Source of the DNA: Mesorhizobium qingshengii
GTDB taxonomy: Bacteria > Pseudomonadota > Alphaproteobacteria > Rhizobiales > Rhizobiaceae
DNA length: 64,000 nt
Assembly (NCBI RefSeq): GCF_900103325.1
Contig: NZ_FMXM01000003.1
Span: 372,001 to 436,000, forward strand
Reading direction: 5' to 3'
Below the pieces are notes generated by a model, which worked only from the letters and a program-made list of their open reading frames with translations, was not told where the DNA came from and did no database searches. Every line of letters begins with the position of its first letter. Positions within the stretch are counted from its first letter, which is position 1. A program made the position numbers and the translations under genes. Positions 10,075-19,196 of the stretch are shown here, one piece after another.

Positions 10075-11958
10075 TCAAGCCACTCCAGCGATCGCCCTGG
10101 CGAATTCGCTTGCCGAAAAAGGTTCGAGGTCGTCGACCTGTTCGCCGACGCCGATGAAATAGACCGGCAGTTTGTGCTTTGCCGCGATCGCCACCAGAAT
10201 ACCGCCACGCGCCGTGCCGTCCAGCTTGGTCATCACCAGACCGTTGACGCCGGCGACATTGCGGAAGATCTCGACCTGGTTGAGCGCGTTCTGGCCGGTG
10301 GTGGCATCGACCGTCTGCAGCACCGTGTGCGGCGCTTCCGGATCGAGCTTGCCCAGCACACGGACGATCTTTTCGAGCTCGGCCATCAGTTCGGTCTTGT
10401 TCTGCAGGCGCCCGGCGGTGTCGATGATCAGCACGTCGGAGCCGGCCTCCTTCGCCTTCTCGAAGGCGTCGTAGGCGAGGCCGGCGGCATCGGCGCCGAT
10501 CTTGGAGGCGATGACCGGCGATTTCGTCCGCTCGCCCCAGATCTTCAGCTGTTCGATCGCAGCGGCGCGGAAGGTATCGCCGGCGGCGAGCATCACCGAC
10601 AGGCCGCCATCGGTCAGCTTGGCGGCGAGCTTGCCGATGGTGGTGGTCTTGCCGGTGCCGTTGACGCCGACCACAAGAATGACATGCGGCTTGTGGGAAA
10701 GGTCGAGCTCAAGCGGCATGGCGACGTGGGTCAGCACCTTTTCCACCTCGGTGGCCATGATGGCGCGCACTTCCGCTTCGGAGACGTCCTTGCCATAGCG
10801 GCTGGAGGCCAAGGCATCGGTGACGCGTAGCGCGGTCTCCATGCCGAGATCGGCGCGGATCAGCACGTCCTCCAGGTCCTGCAGCGTCTCTTCGTCGAGC
10901 TTGCGCTTGGTGAAGACGCCGGCGATGTTGCCGGTCAGTTCTTTCGAGGAGCGGGCGAGCCCGTCCTTCATGCGCTGGAACCAGGAGCGTCTCGGCGCCG
11001 GCTCCGGCGCCTTCCGCGGTTCGGCCTTCTGCTCGACCTTCTTGGTGACGGTCACCTTGCCGGGCGCGGGCCTTGGTTCCGGCAGGGGTTGTGGGGCCGG
11101 TTGCAGGACGGGCTGCGGTTCGGGTGCGACCTCAGCGATGACGGGCTGCGTCTCGACTGGCGCGGGCTGGCGAATGGGAGGCTGGATTTCTGCTGGTGGG
11201 GCCGAAGGCACGGCAGTCGCTGGCGTAGCTTCCGCAGGGGATGCCAAATCTCTCGCAGGCTCGCGCTGCCCCTCACCCTTACCCTCTCCCCGCAAGAGGC
11301 GGGGAGAGGGGGGCGTCAGCGTTGGAGCTTTACCCTTCTCCCCGTCACTAAACGGGGAGAAGGTGCCGGCAGGCGGATGAGGGGCGGTGCCGACCTCTGA
11401 CGAGGGAGGCCTCGCGGACGGGATCGTTGATGGAACCTCGACCGGCGCCGGCACTTCGACAGGCGCAGGCCCAGGCTGTTGCTCCGGTTCGGCCGGCAAG
11501 ATCTCCGGCAGTTCCGGTGCCGGGACTGGAATCTCTTGCGGCGCCGGTTCGGGAACGTGCTCCGGCACGGCCGGCACATCAGGCTTTTCCGGTGGCGTCG
11601 GCTCTTCGGCCGGTATTTCCGGGCCCGGCGGCTCAGGTGCCTGCGGTTCCTCGATCGGTGTAGGCTCTGGCTGAATTTCCGGCTCGGACGGGACGATCGG
11701 TGCCGGCGCGGGCGTTGGCTCCTCGACAGGTGCCGGCCCTGGCGGTACCTCCGGCTCGGCCGGCGGTGTCGGCACGACCTCCGCCTCGGGCCGCGGCTCG
11801 TCGCGCTTCAGGAATTCCGGAACGACCTGCTCGGCCGCCGGCTTCAGCGCATCGAGCGCTTCCCATTTGATCGGCGGCAGCGGAGCGGTCTCGTCGATGC
11901 GCTCCTCGACCACCTCTTTCTTGCCGAACGAAAATATCTTCTTGAAAAAACCAGCCAT
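10075..11958 (-). CDS. ftsY: Signal recognition particle receptor FtsY
   Basis: A 627-residue SRP receptor GTPase that docks ribosome-SRP complexes at the inner membrane. The conserved NG domain occupies roughly residues 330-627, with P-loop GVNGTGKT (431-438), DTAGR (513-517) and TKLDG (577-581). The N-terminus MAGFFKKIFSFGKK is a basic amphipathic membrane-targeting helix. Residues about 60-310 form an unusually long Pro/Glu/Ala-rich linker, which makes the protein longer than most FtsY. Within the linker, residues about 190-230 are encoded by two repeat-type palindromes that kept the frame open. The gene lies between mtaB and yciB. Confidence 0.95.
   Translation of the reverse strand: MAGFFKKIFSFGKKEVVEERIDETAPLPPIKWEALDALKPAAEQVVPEFLKRDEPRPEAEVVPTPPAEPEVPPGPAPVEEPTPAPAPIVPSEPEIQPEPTPIEEPQAPEPPGPEIPAEEPTPPEKPDVPAVPEHVPEPAPQEIPVPAPELPEILPAEPEQQPGPAPVEVPAPVEVPSTIPSARPPSSEVGTAPHPPAGTFSPFSDGEKGKAPTLTPPSPRLLRGEGKGEGQREPARDLASPAEATPATAVPSAPPAEIQPPIRQPAPVETQPVIAEVAPEPQPVLQPAPQPLPEPRPAPGKVTVTKKVEQKAEPRKAPEPAPRRSWFQRMKDGLARSSKELTGNIAGVFTKRKLDEETLQDLEDVLIRADLGMETALRVTDALASSRYGKDVSEAEVRAIMATEVEKVLTHVAMPLELDLSHKPHVILVVGVNGTGKTTTIGKLAAKLTDGGLSVMLAAGDTFRAAAIEQLKIWGERTKSPVIASKIGADAAGLAYDAFEKAKEAGSDVLIIDTAGRLQNKTELMAELEKIVRVLGKLDPEAPHTVLQTVDATTGQNALNQVEIFRNVAGVNGLVMTKLDGTARGGILVAIAAKHKLPVYFIGVGEQVDDLEPFSASEFARAIAGVA
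11282..11363. repeat. Two tandem palindromic elements translated inside ftsY
   Basis: Hairpin 1 has arms CCCTCTCCCCGC (11282-11293) and GCGGGGAGAGGG (11299-11310). Hairpin 2 has arms CCTTCTCCCCGT (11334-11345) and ACGGGGAGAAGG (11352-11363). Both have 12-bp perfect stems and 5-6-nt loops. Such CTCTCCCC/GGGGAGAG hairpins are normally intergenic in rhizobia, and a relative lies at 40779-40823. Here they are read through on the minus strand as part of the FtsY linker (SPFSDGEKGK...LLRGEGKGEG). Confidence 0.9.
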
Positions 11959-11970
11959 GCTTTGCGTTTC

Positions 11971-13299
11971 TCAGGCGGCGCGGGCGGCAAGCGGCGCCGC
12001 GATCAGCCGGGCGCCGTCATGGCCGGTGATGTCAGCCTGGACGATTTCGCCCGGCGAGCCGGTGGCAAGTGCCGCCAGCGTGAACCCTTCGGTGCGGCCA
12101 AGGCCGTCGCGCTCGATCAGGATCGACTGACGCGTTCCGGCCAGCGACGACAGATGGCTGCGATACGCGGCTTCACCGGCGGCGCGCAACCGGGCGGCGC
12201 GCTGCTTGACCACCTCGCGACGAACCTGCGGCATGCGCGCCGCGGGCGTGCCCTCGCGGGGGCTGAACGGGAAGACGTGAAGATGGGTCAGTCCGCATTC
12301 CTCGACGATCTTTTCCGAGTTCTCGAACATTTCGTCGGTCTCGGTCGGAAAGCCGGCGATGATGTCGGCGCCGAAGACGATGCCTGGGCGCAGCTTGCGC
12401 ACATCCTCGCAGAAGCGGATCGACTGATCGCGCAGATGCCGGCGCTTCATGCGCTTGAGGATCATGTCGTCGCCCGACTGCAGCGACAGATGCAGATGCG
12501 GCATCAGCCGCGGCTCGGTGGCGATGGCGTCGAGCAAATCGTCATCGGCCTCGATCGAATCGATCGACGACAGCCGCAGGCGCTTCACGTCCGGCACCTG
12601 CTTGAGGATCGTCTTCACCAGCTTGCCGAGTTTTGGCGCGCCCGGCAGGTCAGCGCCGAAGCTGGTCATGTCGACGCCGGTCAGCACGATCTCGGCATAG
12701 CCGTTGGTGCTGAGCCGCCTGACCTGCTCTACCACGGCGCCCATCGGCACCGAGCGCGAATTGCCGCGACCATAGGGAATGATGCAGAAGGTGCAGCGGT
12801 GGTCGCAGCCGTTCTGCACCTGGACGAAGGCGCGCGCCCGGCCCTCGATGGCGTCGACCATGTGGCTGGCGGTCTCACGCACCGAAAAGATGTCGTTGAC
12901 GCGCGCCTTCTCGGTGTCGTTGACGCCGAAATCCGGCAGCGCGCGATAGGAATGCGCCTTCAGCTTCTCCTCATTGCCGAGGACGAGATCGACCTCGTCC
13001 ATGGCGGCGAAACTCTGCGGCTCGGTCTGCGCGGCGCAGCCGGTGACGATGATGCGCGCCCGCGGGTTGTCGCGGCGCGCCTTGCGGATCGCCTGCCTGG
13101 CCTGGCGCACCGCCTCGCCGGTGACGGCGCAGGTGTTGAAGATCACCGCGCCGCCTTCCAGCGCGCCGAGGCCAGCGGTTTCAGCCTCGCGCCGCATCAC
13201 CTCGGATTCATAGGTGTTCAGCCGGCAGCCGAAGGTCACCACGTCAATTGCCTTGGAGATGGGGCCCTCGGAGATCGGGCCCTTGGACAGAGCGGACAT
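11971..13299 (-). CDS. mtaB: tRNA threonylcarbamoyladenosine methylthiotransferase MtaB
   Basis: A 442-residue radical-SAM methylthiotransferase that adds a methylthio group to t6A37 in tRNA. The N-terminal cluster cysteines are C25 (TFGCRLNTYES), C57 (FNTCAVTGEA) and C88 (VTGCAAQTEP). The radical-SAM motif C-x3-C-x2-C is C165, C169 and C172 (NGCDHRCTFC). FGCRLN and the lack of a long C-terminal extension favour MtaB over MiaB. The ATG at 13299 shares one base with the dapF stop. Just after the start, a short repeated GPISKG/EGPIS segment appears, encoded by a near-duplicate stretch. Confidence 0.92.
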   Translation of the reverse strand: MSALSKGPISEGPISKAIDVVTFGCRLNTYESEVMRREAETAGLGALEGGAVIFNTCAVTGEAVRQARQAIRKARRDNPRARIIVTGCAAQTEPQSFAAMDEVDLVLGNEEKLKAHSYRALPDFGVNDTEKARVNDIFSVRETASHMVDAIEGRARAFVQVQNGCDHRCTFCIIPYGRGNSRSVPMGAVVEQVRRLSTNGYAEIVLTGVDMTSFGADLPGAPKLGKLVKTILKQVPDVKRLRLSSIDSIEADDDLLDAIATEPRLMPHLHLSLQSGDDMILKRMKRRHLRDQSIRFCEDVRKLRPGIVFGADIIAGFPTETDEMFENSEKIVEECGLTHLHVFPFSPREGTPAARMPQVRREVVKQRAARLRAAGEAAYRSHLSSLAGTRQSILIERDGLGRTEGFTLAALATGSPGEIVQADITGHDGARLIAAPLAARAA

Positions 13300-14183
13300 C
13301 AGGCCGCGCTCTCGGTGTCGCGGGCCCAGATGCCGGTCGACGGATCGAAGCTGCCCGAAAATTCCCATTCGGCGGCACCCGTGAGGATGACGTGGTCGTC
13401 GTCGCGCCATTCGACATGCAGCGTGCCACCGCCGGGGGTCAACAGGCTGACGCTTCGACCGGTCCGCTTGGTACGGGCCGCGGCAACCACCGATGCGCAG
13501 GCGGCCGAGCCGCAGGCCTTGGTCAGGCCGGCGCCGCGCTCCCAGGTGCGGATGACCATGGTTTGCGGTGAAGTAACCTGTGCGATGGTGATGTTGGCGC
13601 GCTCGGGAAACATCGGGTGGTTCTCGAGCAGCGGGCCGAAGCGGTCGAGTTCATAGGACCAGACATCGCGGTCGACCCAGAAGATGGCGTGCGGATTGCC
13701 CATCGAGACGACCGAGGGCGAATGCAGCACCGGCGCGTCGATCGGGCCGATCTGCAGCTCGATCATGCGGGTGTCGCGGAATTCCTCGGCCAGCGGGATG
13801 TCCTGCCAGCCAAAACGCGGCGTGCCCATGTCCACCGAGATCGAGCCGTCGGCATGTTCACGTGCATTGAGGATGCCGGCCACGGTCTCGAAGGTGAAGG
13901 TCTTTTGGCCGGTCTCGGCGGCCAGCGCCCGGACGACGCAGCGCATGCCGTTGCCGCAGGCCTGCGCTCCGGAACCGTCGGAATTCAGGATGTCGATGAA
14001 AAAGGCGGTGCCCGGTGTCCTGGCGTCGTGGATCGCCATGATCTGGTCGAACCTGGTCGCGGCGTCGGCGTTCAGCGCGATGGCCGCAGCCGGCGTCACC
14101 CGATCGGCACGGCCACGCATATCGGCAACGATGATCTCGTTGCCGATGCCGTTCATCTTGGCGAAGGGGGCCGTGCTTGCCAT
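13299..14183 (-). CDS. dapF: Diaminopimelate epimerase
   Basis: A 294-residue enzyme that converts LL- to meso-diaminopimelate for lysine and peptidoglycan synthesis. Both catalytic cysteines are in their motifs: C76 in ACGNGMRC and C224 in KACGSAAC. The N-terminal [13 protein letters not shown] is standard. It is the first gene of a dapF-mtaB-ftsY-yciB series on the minus strand. Confidence 0.97.
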   Translation of the reverse strand: MASTAPFAKMNGIGNEIIVADMRGRADRVTPAAAIALNADAATRFDQIMAIHDARTPGTAFFIDILNSDGSGAQACGNGMRCVVRALAAETGQKTFTFETVAGILNAREHADGSISVDMGTPRFGWQDIPLAEEFRDTRMIELQIGPIDAPVLHSPSVVSMGNPHAIFWVDRDVWSYELDRFGPLLENHPMFPERANITIAQVTSPQTMVIRTWERGAGLTKACGSAACASVVAAARTKRTGRSVSLLTPGGGTLHVEWRDDDHVILTGAAEWEFSGSFDPSTGIWARDTESAA

Positions 14184-14255
14184 TGCTCCGAAAATTCCGT
14201 GTCCGTTTGGCGCTATATGGCGGAAACGGGCAGGAATTACCAGTGCGGAGCAGCT

Positions 14256-14417
14256 TTACGTCACCGCGAAGATGCCAAGCACCACCAGCAGGAAGATGAT
14301 GAGAACGATGCCGATGAGGATGCGCGCGCCGGTGGCGGCGGCTCCGGCCAATGCCGGCATGCCGAGCAGGCTCGCCGCCGCGGCGACGATCAGGAGAATG
14401 ATGATCCATTTGATCAT
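14256..14417 (-). CDS. DUF1328 (UPF0391) small membrane protein
   Basis: A 53-residue protein with two hydrophobic segments. It starts MIKWIIILLIVAAAASLLG and is followed by GAAATGARILIGIVLIIFLL, the standard pattern of the DUF1328 family found in many alphaproteobacteria. The function is unknown; it is probably an inner-membrane protein. It lies between dapF and a small secreted protein, all on the minus strand. Confidence 0.85.
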   Translation of the reverse strand: MIKWIIILLIVAAAASLLGMPALAGAAATGARILIGIVLIIFLLVVLGIFAVT

Positions 14418-14514
14418 GGGAATGCCTTGTAAGCCGACAGATTTTGAAACTGCAAGAAAACGCGGCTGCCGCGCTTGGGTTCCCGCTGGCTGCGAGGCGT
14501 ATGTGGGGGTAAAA

Positions 14515-15081
14515 CTAGCCGGCGATCTCGATATCGGTGGTGAAGGGCGCCGTCTTGTTCGAATTCTGGTCATGCATGAGGAAGTCGCACCGGTATTTGC
14601 CGGGCGGCAGGCCATCGAGGGAAAGATCGAGTTTGAAGAACAGTTCGCGGTTATGCGAGCGAGAAGCGACCTGAACGCTGCCAATCTTCTCGAAGGTGCC
14701 CAGAGGTTCGCCCGATTCTGAAAGCACGGTGAGGTCGACGGCAAGGGCGATCTGGCTATTGCCAAGGCCATCCGAGCCATAGCCATATCCAACCGGTTCC
14801 ATATAGAGCACGACCTTCTCGCCAGGCTTGTAGATGTGATTGGCACGCTCGCTATAGATGCCAAAGCCGCCGGCTGTGTCGACCTGTTTGACGTTCTGCA
14901 CGCCAAGCGGCATCGCTTGCCATAGCGCTTCCTCGGCGCTGCGGAATTTTTCCAGCGCGCCGGCGCCGTCACCCGCCTGCAGCGCCTTTTCCGCTTCCAC
15001 GGCGCGGTCGCTGATTTCACCCGCGAAAGCGGTCGGCGTCGAGATCGCCAGCGCCATCAGAACTGCCATGATCGATTTCAT
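14515..15081 (-). CDS. Secreted protein of unknown function
   Basis: A 188-residue protein with a signal peptide (MKSIMAVLMALAISTPTAFA, cleavage likely after AFA). The mature part begins with a helical region (DRAVEAEKALQAGDGAGALE) and continues into a beta-rich domain with LPPGKYRCDFLMHDQNS. I do not recognise a named family with certainty. It probably acts in the periplasm. The start at 15081 is chosen because it begins the signal peptide; an in-frame ATG 21 codons upstream would spoil it. Confidence 0.7.
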   Translation of the reverse strand: MKSIMAVLMALAISTPTAFAGEISDRAVEAEKALQAGDGAGALEKFRSAEEALWQAMPLGVQNVKQVDTAGGFGIYSERANHIYKPGEKVVLYMEPVGYGYGSDGLGNSQIALAVDLTVLSESGEPLGTFEKIGSVQVASRSHNRELFFKLDLSLDGLPPGKYRCDFLMHDQNSNKTAPFTTDIEIAG

Positions 15082-15152
15082 CCGAATTCCCTTTGCCTGC
15101 CCGGGCGGACCATCGGCGAAAATGGTCGCGCCGTAAATGGCCAATGCAGACT

Positions 15153-16208
15153 TCAGCCATGCTTTATCTCGGGTACGTCCCAGACTTCCCCCGGCCGCAA
15201 GGCGCGAAAGTTCTCCTGCGGGATACCTTGATCGTCAAGCGCCTGAGCCAGCTTTCGGACCGGCTCGTCGATTGGTTCGTCCGTGAGCTGGAAGGTGCCC
15301 CAGTGGCAGCCGGCGGCATAGGCGGCGTTGCACAGCTTCATGCCTTGCACGGCTTCCTCCGGGTTCTGGTGCTGCGGCGCCATGAACCAGCGTGGCTCGT
15401 AGGCGCCGATCGGCAGGATGGCGAAGCGGAAGCCGCCATGTTTCTCGGCCATCAGCCGGTAATTGGCGCCATCGTGGAAGCCGGTGTCGCCGGCGAAGTA
15501 GATCTTGCCGCCCGGCGCGTCGATGACGAAGCCGGCCCACAGCGCCATGCACCGGTCGCGGGTGCCGCGTGCCGACCAGTGATGCACCGGCTCGACATAG
15601 ATGGCGACGCCATCATGGGTGTCGACCCTGTCGCCCCAGTCATGCGGCGACAGCCGCATGCCGGGCACGGCGCCGTCGATGAGGACGTCGTTGCCGAGGG
15701 GCATCAGTACCAGCGGATCGTGCTTTGCCTTGAGCCGCTTCAGCGTTGGGAGGTCGAGATGGTCGTAATGATTATGGCTGACCAGCACGAGGTCGATCGG
15801 CGGCAGGCGGACGAAGGCGATGCCCGGCGGACTGACGCGTTTTGGCCCGAGGAAGGAAAATGGCGACGTGCGTTGCGACCAGACCGGATCGGTGAGGATG
15901 TTCAGGCCGGCGGTCTGGATGAGCAGCGAGGAATGGCCGACCATCGTCACCCTCAGAGCGGAGCCTTCGACCCTTTCCACGGGATCTGCCTGCTGAAACG
16001 TACTCGGATCGGCCGCCGGCCATTTCGAGCGCCCGCCGCTCAACTGCCATTTCAGCAGGTCGGCGAAGCGCCCTGGCGGCCGGCCGTCGGGGTTGAAGAA
16101 CAAGGTGCCGTCGAAATGATCGCTTGGCGGGCCGCTGTAGTAGCGATTGGCGGCTGTCTTTTTCGCGGCCAAGGTTGCGGCTCCGGCGGGTTTGCGTTTG
16201 CTAGACAT
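15153..16208 (-). CDS. MBL-fold metal-dependent hydrolase (NAPE-PLD/UlaG-like)
   Basis: A 351-residue metallo-beta-lactamase-fold protein. The metal-binding motif is HNHYDHLD, and further His/Asp ligands lie in VEPVHHWSARG and YFAGDTGFHDG. The pattern fits the branch that includes N-acyl-phosphatidylethanolamine phospholipase D-like and UlaG-like proteins. The substrate is unknown, possibly a phospholipid or lactone. The start is placed at 16208 (MSSKRKPAG); an upstream ATG at 16253 would add 15 residues. Confidence 0.8.
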   Translation of the reverse strand: MSSKRKPAGAATLAAKKTAANRYYSGPPSDHFDGTLFFNPDGRPPGRFADLLKWQLSGGRSKWPAADPSTFQQADPVERVEGSALRVTMVGHSSLLIQTAGLNILTDPVWSQRTSPFSFLGPKRVSPPGIAFVRLPPIDLVLVSHNHYDHLDLPTLKRLKAKHDPLVLMPLGNDVLIDGAVPGMRLSPHDWGDRVDTHDGVAIYVEPVHHWSARGTRDRCMALWAGFVIDAPGGKIYFAGDTGFHDGANYRLMAEKHGGFRFAILPIGAYEPRWFMAPQHQNPEEAVQGMKLCNAAYAAGCHWGTFQLTDEPIDEPVRKLAQALDDQGIPQENFRALRPGEVWDVPEIKHG

Positions 16209-16312
16209 AGGCCCTGCGCCGGCTGGCGCAAGCATTTGGCTCTGGAATGCCAAGGGCCGGGAGGCCGGCTCGGCTAGGATCGCCAGGGACCGGGGAACGG
16301 CAGGACGACGCC

Positions 16313-16756
16313 ATGGCGATGAAACGGACGAAGACCCCGTGGATGAAGGCCGAGGATTTCGGCCGCTCGCTGCCGCGCGGCATCGGCGTCAACCTGCTGG
16401 TGCGCGACATGGTGGCCATGGAAGCCTTCTGCCGCGACGTACTTGGCGCGCGGGTGATCTACGCCGATGAGGATTTCGCGGCGATCGAGTTGCTGGGATC
16501 GGTGTTCATGCTGCATGCCGACCATTCCTATCTCGACAACCCGATGACCGGGGTGATCGTCGGCAGCGAAACACGTGGGGCCGGGATAGAGTTGCGCCTC
16601 TACGGCGCCGATCCCGATGCGATCGAGACGGCGGCAAGGGATCACGGCCACATCGTGCTGGCTGGCGCGCTCGACAAGCCGCATGGCTTGCGCGAAAGCT
16701 ATATCGTCGGACCTGACGGATATGTGTTCGTGCCGAGCGCGCCATTGGCCGGGTGA
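16313..16756 (+). CDS. VOC (glyoxalase/bleomycin-resistance fold) protein
   Basis: A 147-residue protein with a single vicinal-oxygen-chelate fold. GIGVNLLVRDMVAMEAFCRDVLGA forms the first beta-alpha unit, and ELLGSVFMLHADHSY and ESYIVGPDGYVFVPS fit the later strands. The family covers lyases, dioxygenases and drug-binding proteins; the specific role is unknown. I place the start at 16313 because conserved sequence begins soon after it. It is divergent from the MBL hydrolase. Confidence 0.7.
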   Translation: MAMKRTKTPWMKAEDFGRSLPRGIGVNLLVRDMVAMEAFCRDVLGARVIYADEDFAAIELLGSVFMLHADHSYLDNPMTGVIVGSETRGAGIELRLYGADPDAIETAARDHGHIVLAGALDKPHGLRESYIVGPDGYVFVPSAPLAG

Positions 16757-16895
16757 TTGCGATAAATTTGCAACAAATGTTGCCGCAAACCGTATTTTAA
16801 CCATATCGGGTTGAAATTTCGCCACCTTCTCCATCTTGGTGGAGGTGAGATTGCGCGGACGGCGTCCCCCCAAGCCGGATCCGACGGAGGTTGGA

Positions 16896-17435
16896 ATGAC
16901 TTTTTCGAAAATCGGCCTGGTGGCCGTATCGCTGGCGGCGCTCGTTGCGAGCGGCTGCTCGACCTCGCGGTTCTCGTCGATGGATGACCAGCAGCCCGCG
17001 CCGCTGCAGCCGGCCCCGGCCGGCCAAGTGACGGCGAATCAGCTGCCGCCGCCGGTCTCACCCGGCACCACCGATCCGTCGCAGTTCCCGACCGCGCCGG
17101 CGAATACGCAGGTTGCGTCCTTGCCGCCGGACGGCTCGGCCCCCGCCGGAGCCCCGGATCTGACTGCGGCCAGCGTCGCCGGCGTCTGGAACGCCAGCGT
17201 TTCGGGCCAGACCTGCAAGGTGGCGACGCCGCAGACCAAATTCGGCGCCGGCTTCCGCGCCGGACCGTTGCATTGCCCGGCGCCAATCGACGGCATCAAG
17301 TCGTGGAACGTCGCCGGCAAGCAGTTGACGCTCTATGACGAGAATGGCGGCACGCTGGCTCGGCTCTATTCCTCTGGCGGTTCGAAATTCGACGGCCAGA
17401 CTTCCAACGGTCAGCCGATTTCGCTTACGAGATAA
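16896..17435 (+). CDS. Omp19-like lipoprotein (AprI/Inh protease-inhibitor family)
   Basis: A 179-residue lipoprotein. The lipobox is LVASGC, with the lipidated cysteine at position 21. It is followed by a long Pro/Ala-rich spacer and a C-terminal inhibitor-like beta barrel: VAGVWNASVSGQTCKVATPQ, GAGFRAGPLHCP, KQLTLYDENGGT and a C-terminal DGQTSNGQPISL. This order closely resembles Brucella Omp19, an outer-membrane protease inhibitor. GGAGG precedes the ATG at 16896. The two mature-domain cysteines could form a disulfide. Confidence 0.88.
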   Translation: MTFSKIGLVAVSLAALVASGCSTSRFSSMDDQQPAPLQPAPAGQVTANQLPPPVSPGTTDPSQFPTAPANTQVASLPPDGSAPAGAPDLTAASVAGVWNASVSGQTCKVATPQTKFGAGFRAGPLHCPAPIDGIKSWNVAGKQLTLYDENGGTLARLYSSGGSKFDGQTSNGQPISLTR

Positions 17436-17463
17436 GTCTGATCCGCCTCTTATTTGTTTTTAC

Positions 17464-17506
17464 GCAATTCCGGATGGAAAACCGCTTACCACTTTTCCTG
17501 GATTGC
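17464..17506. repeat. Short palindromic element (GCAATTCC type)
   Basis: The ends GCAATTCC and GGATTGC are near-complementary around a core GGAAAACCG...CACTTTTCC. The core is shared with the other short palindromes in the window (33008, 34085, 40064, 45211, 45720, 54771, 56839, 63191). It lies between the Omp19-like gene and zapE. Confidence 0.75.
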
Positions 17507-17524
17507 TCGACAACGACGTGACCT

Positions 17525-18724
17525 ATGCATCTGCGCGACGGCCTCCAGACCCATGCGACCGTCAGGCAGCGCTATGACCATCTGGTCGAGACGGGCGCGA
17601 TCGAACGCGACCGGGCGCAGGAACGGATCGCCGCCGCGCTCGACCGGCTGATCGACGAGATCTCGGCAAAGCGGCTGGCGCACAAATCCAGTGCGTTGGG
17701 CTGGCTGTTTGCCCGCAAGCGCGAGACGCGCGAGATCGTCAAGGGCCTCTACATCCATGGCGGCGTCGGCCGCGGCAAGACCATGCTGATGGACATGTTC
17801 TTCGAGCTCTTGCCGGTGCGCCGCAAGCGCCGTGTCCACTTCAACGACTTCATGGCCGATGTGCAGGACCGTATCCAGAAGCACCGGCAGGCGCGCAAGA
17901 ATGGCAACGTCAAGGAGGACGATCCGATCCCGCCCGTGGCCAAGGCCCTCGCCGAGCAGGCCTGGGTGCTGTGCTTCGACGAGTTCTCGGTCACCGACAT
18001 TGCCGATGCGATGATCCTGTCGCGGCTGTTTGCGGCGCTGTTCGCCAGCGGCGTGGTGCTGGTCGCGACCTCGAACGTGGCGCCGGAAAATCTCTATGGC
18101 GACGGGCTGAACCGCCAGCTTTTCCTGCCGTTCATCGGCATCCTGGAGCGGCACGCGCATGTGCTGTCGCTCGACACCGACAAGGACTACCGGCTGGAAA
18201 AGCTTGCCCGCACGCCGGTCTATGTCACGCCGGCCGATGCTGCGGCCGACCAGGCACTCGACGAGGCGTGGCAGGCCATGACGCACGGTGCGCCGACGGC
18301 CGAGACGTCCCTGACCGTCAAGGGCCGGCATGTGGCGATCCCGCGCTCTGCCGGCGTCGCGGCACGCTTCTCTTTCGCCGATCTTTGCGAAAAGCCGCTC
18401 GGGGCACGCGACTACCTGGCCATTGCCGGCCGGTTCTCGACCATCTTCATCGACCACGTGCCGGTGCTGGGCGAAGGCAGGCGCAACGAGGCCAAGCGCT
18501 TCATCCTTTTGATCGACACGCTCTACGATCACCATGTGCGGGTGGTCGTAAGCGCCGAGGCCCCGCCGCAGCAGCTTTACGTGGCCAAGCGGGGCGTCGA
18601 GGTGTTCGAATTCGAGCGCACGGCATCGCGATTGATCGAGATGCAGAGCCGCGACTGGCTGGAAGACTGGGCGGAGCGGCAGATGGCGAAGGCGCTGCCG
18701 GAAGCGCAGCAGGCGCAAGCCTGA
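17525..18724 (+). CDS. zapE: Cell division ATPase ZapE (AFG1-like)
   Basis: A 399-residue P-loop ATPase of the AFG1/ZapE family. Walker A is GGVGRGKTM near residues 78-86, and Walker B is LCFDEFSVTDIADAMIL. The sensor region contains ATSNVAPENLY. In E. coli ZapE associates with the Z ring. Its mitochondrial relative AFG1/LACE1 sits in quality control of respiratory chain subunits. The gene is upstream of mdh as in many alphaproteobacteria, though a convergent GNAT gene lies between. The ATG at 17525 follows a palindromic repeat. Confidence 0.9.
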   Translation: MHLRDGLQTHATVRQRYDHLVETGAIERDRAQERIAAALDRLIDEISAKRLAHKSSALGWLFARKRETREIVKGLYIHGGVGRGKTMLMDMFFELLPVRRKRRVHFNDFMADVQDRIQKHRQARKNGNVKEDDPIPPVAKALAEQAWVLCFDEFSVTDIADAMILSRLFAALFASGVVLVATSNVAPENLYGDGLNRQLFLPFIGILERHAHVLSLDTDKDYRLEKLARTPVYVTPADAAADQALDEAWQAMTHGAPTAETSLTVKGRHVAIPRSAGVAARFSFADLCEKPLGARDYLAIAGRFSTIFIDHVPVLGEGRRNEAKRFILLIDTLYDHHVRVVVSAEAPPQQLYVAKRGVEVFEFERTASRLIEMQSRDWLEDWAERQMAKALPEAQQAQA

Positions 18725-18735
18725 GACGCCATTGC

Positions 18736-19164
18736 CTAAAGCTCATACACATACATGACGAACTCGTCCGCCGGCCCATGCGGCTCCTTGCGCGCTTCGT
18801 AAAGAGCACGGGCGGCGATGTTGTCGGGCTCGGTGCCGACCCAGGCCTCCTCGCAGCCATGCTCCCTGCCGATCGCGAACATCGCGTCGAGCATCTTTCG
18901 CGCGATGCCCTGGCGCTGGAAGGCCGGCGAAACGCCGACCTCGTCGACATAGAGTTCGCTCACCTTGTCTGGATGACGATGGAGGACCGCGGCGCATTGA
19001 CCGACGACCACGCCGTCGGCCAGCGCCACGATCATGAAATGGCCGGGTTCGGCGAGGTAGGCAGCCAGCCGATCCGGCCTGACCGGCGCGTCGAACACAT
19101 TCTCGGCGACCTTCATCACAAGGGCGTCATCGCCCGCCTCAAGCCTTATGATTTCCATCTTCAT
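18736..19164 (-). CDS. GNAT acetyltransferase (AAC(3)-I-like)
   Basis: A 142-residue Gcn5-type acetyltransferase. VDEVGVSPAFQRQGIARKMLDAM is the acetyl-CoA binding region (Q/R-x-x-G-x-G/A). The overall pattern VFDAPVRPDRLAAYLAEPGHFMIVA recalls the AAC(3)-I aminoglycoside acetyltransferase branch. Many chromosomal proteins of this type do not give resistance, so the substrate is open. It converges on zapE with an 11-bp gap and is divergent from mdh. Confidence 0.82.
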   Translation of the reverse strand: MKMEIIRLEAGDDALVMKVAENVFDAPVRPDRLAAYLAEPGHFMIVALADGVVVGQCAAVLHRHPDKVSELYVDEVGVSPAFQRQGIARKMLDAMFAIGREHGCEEAWVGTEPDNIAARALYEARKEPHGPADEFVMYVYEL

Positions 19165-19196
19165 CGTGTAAATACTCCCAAGTCGGCTTATGAATT

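Noticed and set aside
11479..13656. Long plus-strand frame across ftsY, mtaB and dapF
   Set aside because: It runs through three conserved minus-strand genes, which cannot be explained otherwise.
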